From NCBI GenBank assembly GCA_017959645.1, contig JAGDAE010000253.1, forward strand, positions 1 to 9,790: DNA of 9,790 nucleotides, written 5' to 3'. This stretch comes from Kiritimatiellia bacterium (GTDB lineage: Bacteria > Verrucomicrobiota > Kiritimatiellia > RFP12 > UBA1067). A program made the position numbers and the translations under genes. A model generated the notes under the pieces. The model made no database searches. It saw only the letters and a list, made by a program, of their open reading frames with translations, and had not been told where the DNA came from. Of this stretch, positions 6,835-9,790 are shown piece after piece; within the stretch, counting starts at the first letter, position 1, and each line of letters opens with the position of its first letter.

Positions 6835-6840
6835 TATAAT
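6832..6840 (+). promoter_or_regulatory. extended -10 promoter of the SLC12-type gene (TGATATAAT)
   Basis: The perfect extended -10 TGATATAAT starts with the carB stop codon itself (TGA 6832-6834). It ends 7 nt before ATG 6848, so transcription would begin at or within a base or two of the start codon. A TTGCCC at 6807-6812 is too far (22 bp) to be a standard -35. The upstream promoter region lies within the 3' end of carB. Confidence 0.7.
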
Positions 6841-6847
6841 GCGCGGC

Positions 6848-9052
6848 ATGGGAAAGACAAAAAACCATGTCGCGCCGGCCGGCGCGACCGGCTACGGTTT
6901 CGGCGCGTTCCAAGGGGTGTTCACGCCCAGCATACTCACGATCATCGGCGTCGTGATGTACTTGCGTTTCGGCTGGATGCTCGGCAATCTCGGCCTCGCC
7001 GCATCGCTGGCGATCGTAACCGCAGGCAGCGCCATCACCCTTCTGACAGGCCTGTCGATTTCGGCTCTAGCAACCAACATGCGAATGAAGGGAGGCGGCG
7101 CCTACTTCATGCTGTCTCGCTCGCTCGGGCTCGAAGCCGGCGCCGCACTCGGCATCCCGCTCGCCCTGTCGCAGGCGATAGGCGTGTCGTTCTATGTCGT
7201 CGGTTTCGCCGAAGCGCTGGTGCAGTCAGGCATACCGGTCTTTTCAGGCGTCGACCCGCACATTGTCGGAATGGCCACGCTGGCCGCGCTCGCTGCCGTA
7301 TCGACGTTCTCCGCCGACATCGCCCTGAAATCGCAGTATCTGGTCATGGCCGCGATCGCCGCATCGCTCGTGTCGTTCTTCCTGGGCGGTCCGCCGCCGG
7401 CCCCGTCCGCGCCGATCCCGGAAACTCCGCTCGCTGGCTTTTGGCCGGTGTTCGCGGTATTCTTCCCCGCCGTTACCGGCATTCTTTCCGGCGTAGGCAT
7501 GTCGGGAGATCTCAAAGACCCGGGCAAGGCGATTCCGCGCGGCACCGTAGCCGCCGTGCTCGTCGGCTACGCGATATACATGTCGGTTCCGGTCGCGCTC
7601 GCCAAATTCGTTCCGGACGCGGCGTGGCTCAGGGCGGACTCGATGTTGCTGCAGAAATGCGCACGCTGGCCGTATCTCGTCCTCGCCGGCGTCTGGGCGG
7701 CGACCCTGTCGAGCGCCGTCGGAAGCTTCCTCGCCGCTCCCCGCGTAGTGCAGGCGCTCGCTCGCGACCGGATCCTGCCGGGATTTCTCGGGCGCGGATT
7801 CGGAAACTCCGACGATCCGCGCTTCGCCGCCGCCGCCTGTTTCGCGCTCGCCGCCGCCTGCGTATGGGTCGGCGACATCAACATGATCGCGCCGGTGCTT
7901 ACGCTGTTCAACCTCTCGACCTATGGTCTGCTCAACCTATCTGCAGCCTGCGAAGAGCTGATGTCAAACCCGACATGGCGTCCGACCTTCCGGGTCAAGG
8001 CGACGCTGTCGTTCGCGGGATTCGCCGGATGCCTGGTCGCGATGTTCATGATAAGTCCGGGATGGACATTCGTCGCGCTCGTCTGCGAATCCGGCATCTA
8101 CTGGCTGGTAAAGCGCAGGGCTTTGAGGGCGCAATGGGGCGACATGAGAACCGGGTTGTGGACGGCGCTCGCGCGTCTGGCCTTCCGCAAATTGTCGAGA
8201 GGCAGACATTTGGAACGCAACTGGCGGCCGAACATTCTCGTGCTCACCGATCTGCCGATACGCAATTTGCGTCTTCTGCGTATGGCGCGGTCGCTTTCAG
8301 GAGGCCGCGGACTGGTGACGATCGGCTCGGCGGTTCCGCAAAACGCATGGTCGCCGGAGCGCGAAGAAGCGCTCAAGGATTCGGTTCTGCACACCGCAAG
8401 AAAAACGGAACTCGAAACCGAGGTCAAGATCGTGCCTTCGGCCGACGACTGGGCCGGAATGTCGAACATGGTCTGCGCATACGGATTCGGTCCGATTCTG
8501 CCCAACACCATCGTAATGGGGATGCCGTCGGCGGAAAGCGCCGAGAATTTCTCGACGTTCATGAAACTCGCGTCTTTGCACCGCCGCAACATCATAATGG
8601 CAGACAGGCGGGAAACGCCCGACAACGGCGGCTGCGTGGACATCTGGTGGCGCGGCGCGAACGCGAACGGCGCGTTCATGCTCGCGCTCGCGTTCATGCT
8701 GAAGCGCGACGAAGCGTGGCGGGAGCGTCCATTGCGGGTCAACATGATCGTTTCGCCCGGGCAGTCCCGCGAATCCGCCGAAGAACAGCTGGCGGCGTTT
8801 CTCGAAGACGCGCGCATAGAAGCGAAGACGCGCGTAATCGACGGCGGCGGCGAACCGTTCGTGGAGACGATCGCCAAGCATTCGAGCGATGCAGCGATGA
8901 CCTTCGTCGGTCTGCGGCTACCGAATCCTGACGAGGCGAAATCGTCGTTCGGCGACTATGTCTGCTCGATGCGGGACGGGCTCTCGCAGATCGCCTGTCC
9001 GATTTTCGCCATGGCGTCGGAGGCGGTCGACTTCAAGCGCATTTTCTCGTAG
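6848..9052 (+). CDS. SLC12-family cation-chloride cotransporter homologue
   Basis: The 734-residue protein has an APC-fold membrane domain (about 20-440) and a soluble C-terminal domain (about 455-734), as in bacterial relatives of the Na-K-Cl and K-Cl cotransporters. Family signatures are clear: GVFTPSILTIIGVVMYLRFG (23-42), KGGGAYFMLSRSLG (81-94), FFPAVTGILSGVGMSGDLKD (205-224), and in the C-terminal domain NWRPNILVLT (458-467), YGFGPILPNTIVMG and VDIWWRG. The soluble part resembles the universal-stress-like fold of SLC12 tails. It likely sits in the inner membrane and moves K+ and/or Na+ with Cl-; the ion set cannot be read from sequence, and an amino-acid permease role is a less likely alternative. 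ATG 6848 is preferred: the in-frame ATG 6839 lies inside the -10 box, and farther upstream the frame is only a shadow over carB. There is no Shine-Dalgarno sequence, consistent with a leaderless mRNA. Confidence 0.88.
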   Translation: MGKTKNHVAPAGATGYGFGAFQGVFTPSILTIIGVVMYLRFGWMLGNLGLAASLAIVTAGSAITLLTGLSISALATNMRMKGGGAYFMLSRSLGLEAGAALGIPLALSQAIGVSFYVVGFAEALVQSGIPVFSGVDPHIVGMATLAALAAVSTFSADIALKSQYLVMAAIAASLVSFFLGGPPPAPSAPIPETPLAGFWPVFAVFFPAVTGILSGVGMSGDLKDPGKAIPRGTVAAVLVGYAIYMSVPVALAKFVPDAAWLRADSMLLQKCARWPYLVLAGVWAATLSSAVGSFLAAPRVVQALARDRILPGFLGRGFGNSDDPRFAAAACFALAAACVWVGDINMIAPVLTLFNLSTYGLLNLSAACEELMSNPTWRPTFRVKATLSFAGFAGCLVAMFMISPGWTFVALVCESGIYWLVKRRALRAQWGDMRTGLWTALARLAFRKLSRGRHLERNWRPNILVLTDLPIRNLRLLRMARSLSGGRGLVTIGSAVPQNAWSPEREEALKDSVLHTARKTELETEVKIVPSADDWAGMSNMVCAYGFGPILPNTIVMGMPSAESAENFSTFMKLASLHRRNIIMADRRETPDNGGCVDIWWRGANANGAFMLALAFMLKRDEAWRERPLRVNMIVSPGQSRESAEEQLAAFLEDARIEAKTRVIDGGGEPFVETIAKHSSDAAMTFVGLRLPNPDEAKSSFGDYVCSMRDGLSQIACPIFAMASEAVDFKRIFS

Positions 9053-9056
9053 CGTC

Positions 9057-9790
9057 CTACTCCGCGGAGACGTCCGGCTCCTCCGCCGGTGCGCACTGTT
9101 CGGCGGGCGGCGGGTTGGCGGCGGCGCGTTTCGATCGGCAGCATCCGCCGCGGGCGGCGCAACAGACGACGTGCGCCGCGATGACGAGGACGAGGATGAC
9201 CACGGCCCACATCAGGAACTTCGCCACCGACGACATTCTGCACTTCGTGAAGCCGCGGGCGCGCGCCATCGAAAAACGCATCGGACGGTTGATCGCCCAT
9301 CCCGAAGCGTTGAGGATCGCGCCGATATCGCGTCTGCGGAGCTTGAACCAGGTGAGAATCACGCTCGGCAGCGACACGATCGCGATGATGGCGACGATTG
9401 CAAGCGCGATCTGGCCGGGTCCCATGCCCTTGACGGCGGAAAGTATCGAAGCCATCGCCGCGCCCATGATGCCTACGCCGATTCCAATCGCAGCCACCGA
9501 AGAAGCCATCGCCGCGCCGCCGCCGGACGAAGCCGGCGGCAGTTTGCCGCCGGAAACAGACCCGTCGACGGCAGCCTGCCTGTCGCCGAAGAACTTCTTC
9601 ACCATTCCGCCGATCGCGCTACCGAGTTTCTTCCACGGCGCCCAGAACGCCTCGACCAGCGAAACCTGGGATTCGACGACCTTGGTCACGACCGCCTCCC
9701 AGTCCTTGCCGTCGCGATCGTAGAAAACGCCGTTTCTGCCGACATAGAGTCCGGCGACGGTGCCGGCGGTAACCACTGCGCATATCTGGC
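9057..9790 (-). CDS. uncharacterised multi-spanning membrane protein, 5' end missing
   Basis: Read on the minus strand the frame is open to the right edge of the window and ends at TAG (9059-9057), so the start lies outside; 243 residues are visible. An internal GTG at 9776 could serve as a start, but the frame continues upstream with hydrophobic residues (QICAVVTAGTVAGLYVG). Hydrophobic segments follow: a Gly/Ala-rich one (AAMASSVAAIGIGVGIMG), one at GQIALAIVAIIAIVSLPSV, and one at FLMWAVVILVLVIAAHVV. Between the last two is a polar, basic stretch, FKLRRRDIGAILNASGWAIN, which looks like a conserved cytosolic motif that I associate, from memory only, with uncharacterised PVC-group membrane proteins. 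The C-terminus has CC-x6-CC followed by a Pro/Glu/Ala tail. I do not recognise a function. The hydrophobic pattern makes this strand far more credible than the opposing open frame. It converges on the SLC12-type gene with a 4-bp gap. Confidence 0.65.
   Translation of the reverse strand, partial: QICAVVTAGTVAGLYVGRNGVFYDRDGKDWEAVVTKVVESQVSLVEAFWAPWKKLGSAIGGMVKKFFGDRQAAVDGSVSGGKLPPASSGGGAAMASSVAAIGIGVGIMGAAMASILSAVKGMGPGQIALAIVAIIAIVSLPSVILTWFKLRRRDIGAILNASGWAINRPMRFSMARARGFTKCRMSSVAKFLMWAVVILVLVIAAHVVCCAARGGCCRSKRAAANPPPAEQCAPAEEPDVSAE

Noticed and set aside
6617..6847. Upstream in-frame starts for the SLC12-type gene (6617 and 6839)
   Set aside because: The frame from 6617 runs out of phase over conserved CarB, and ATG 6839 falls within the TATAAT box. 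ATG 6848 fits the promoter spacing and the family N-terminus.
7441..8931. A 496-codon plus-strand frame inside the SLC12-type gene
   Set aside because: It is an Arg-rich, out-of-phase shadow of a well-recognised transporter.
9115..9723. A 202-codon plus-strand frame opposite the membrane-protein gene
   Set aside because: The minus-strand frame has clear membrane segments and runs on through the window edge; the plus frame lacks domain-like features.
1..9790. Mobile element, CRISPR array, tRNA, rRNA or defence system
   Set aside because: No transposase or integrase signature, spaced repeats, tRNA cloverleaf or rRNA-like stretch was seen on either strand; apart from the surface protein and the unknown membrane protein, the genes are core transport and metabolism.

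Overview
The window looks like a high-GC bacterial chromosome segment. My best guess for the host is a gut-type member of the PVC superphylum (Kiritimatiellota/Lentisphaerae-like). This is inference: it rests on the tail of a GLUG-type surface protein ending in an FFKWR-like motif, on -10 boxes placed almost directly before start codons, and on an uncharacterised membrane protein of a style I associate with these phyla. No rRNA or marker gene confirms it.

Layout. 1-438 is the 3' end of a secreted GLUG-repeat protein. 438-614 is a short stretch that proves to be a shrunken copy of the 5' end of carB, the gene 3.2 kb downstream. A TGATATAAT promoter and a small hairpin lead into trkA (640-2067), which is followed after 9 bp by trkH (2077-3537); together they encode a complete Trk potassium uptake system. 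A 114-bp gap with overlapping, mutually exclusive hairpins and a probable promoter precedes carB (3652-6834), the large subunit of carbamoyl phosphate synthetase. The carB stop codon lies inside the -10 box of the next gene, an SLC12-type cation-chloride cotransporter (6848-9052). A convergent gene for an unknown membrane protein (9057 to beyond the right edge, minus strand) ends 4 bp away.

How the genes relate. TrkA/TrkH import K+, and the SLC12 homologue probably moves K+ and/or Cl-. Carbamoyl phosphate synthetase is a K+-requiring enzyme and keeps the K+-site residues known from E. coli. The clustering may therefore be functional, or it may be chance. carA is not in the window.

The most noteworthy signals are the decayed carB 5' copy before trkA, whose two internal deletions both fall at short direct repeats; the repeated use of TGATATAAT overlapping an upstream TGA and followed within 7-19 nt by an ATG without a Shine-Dalgarno sequence (likely leaderless or near-leaderless mRNAs); and the alternative hairpins before carB. 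I saw no mobile element, CRISPR array, tRNA or rRNA, and no clear new multi-gene system.
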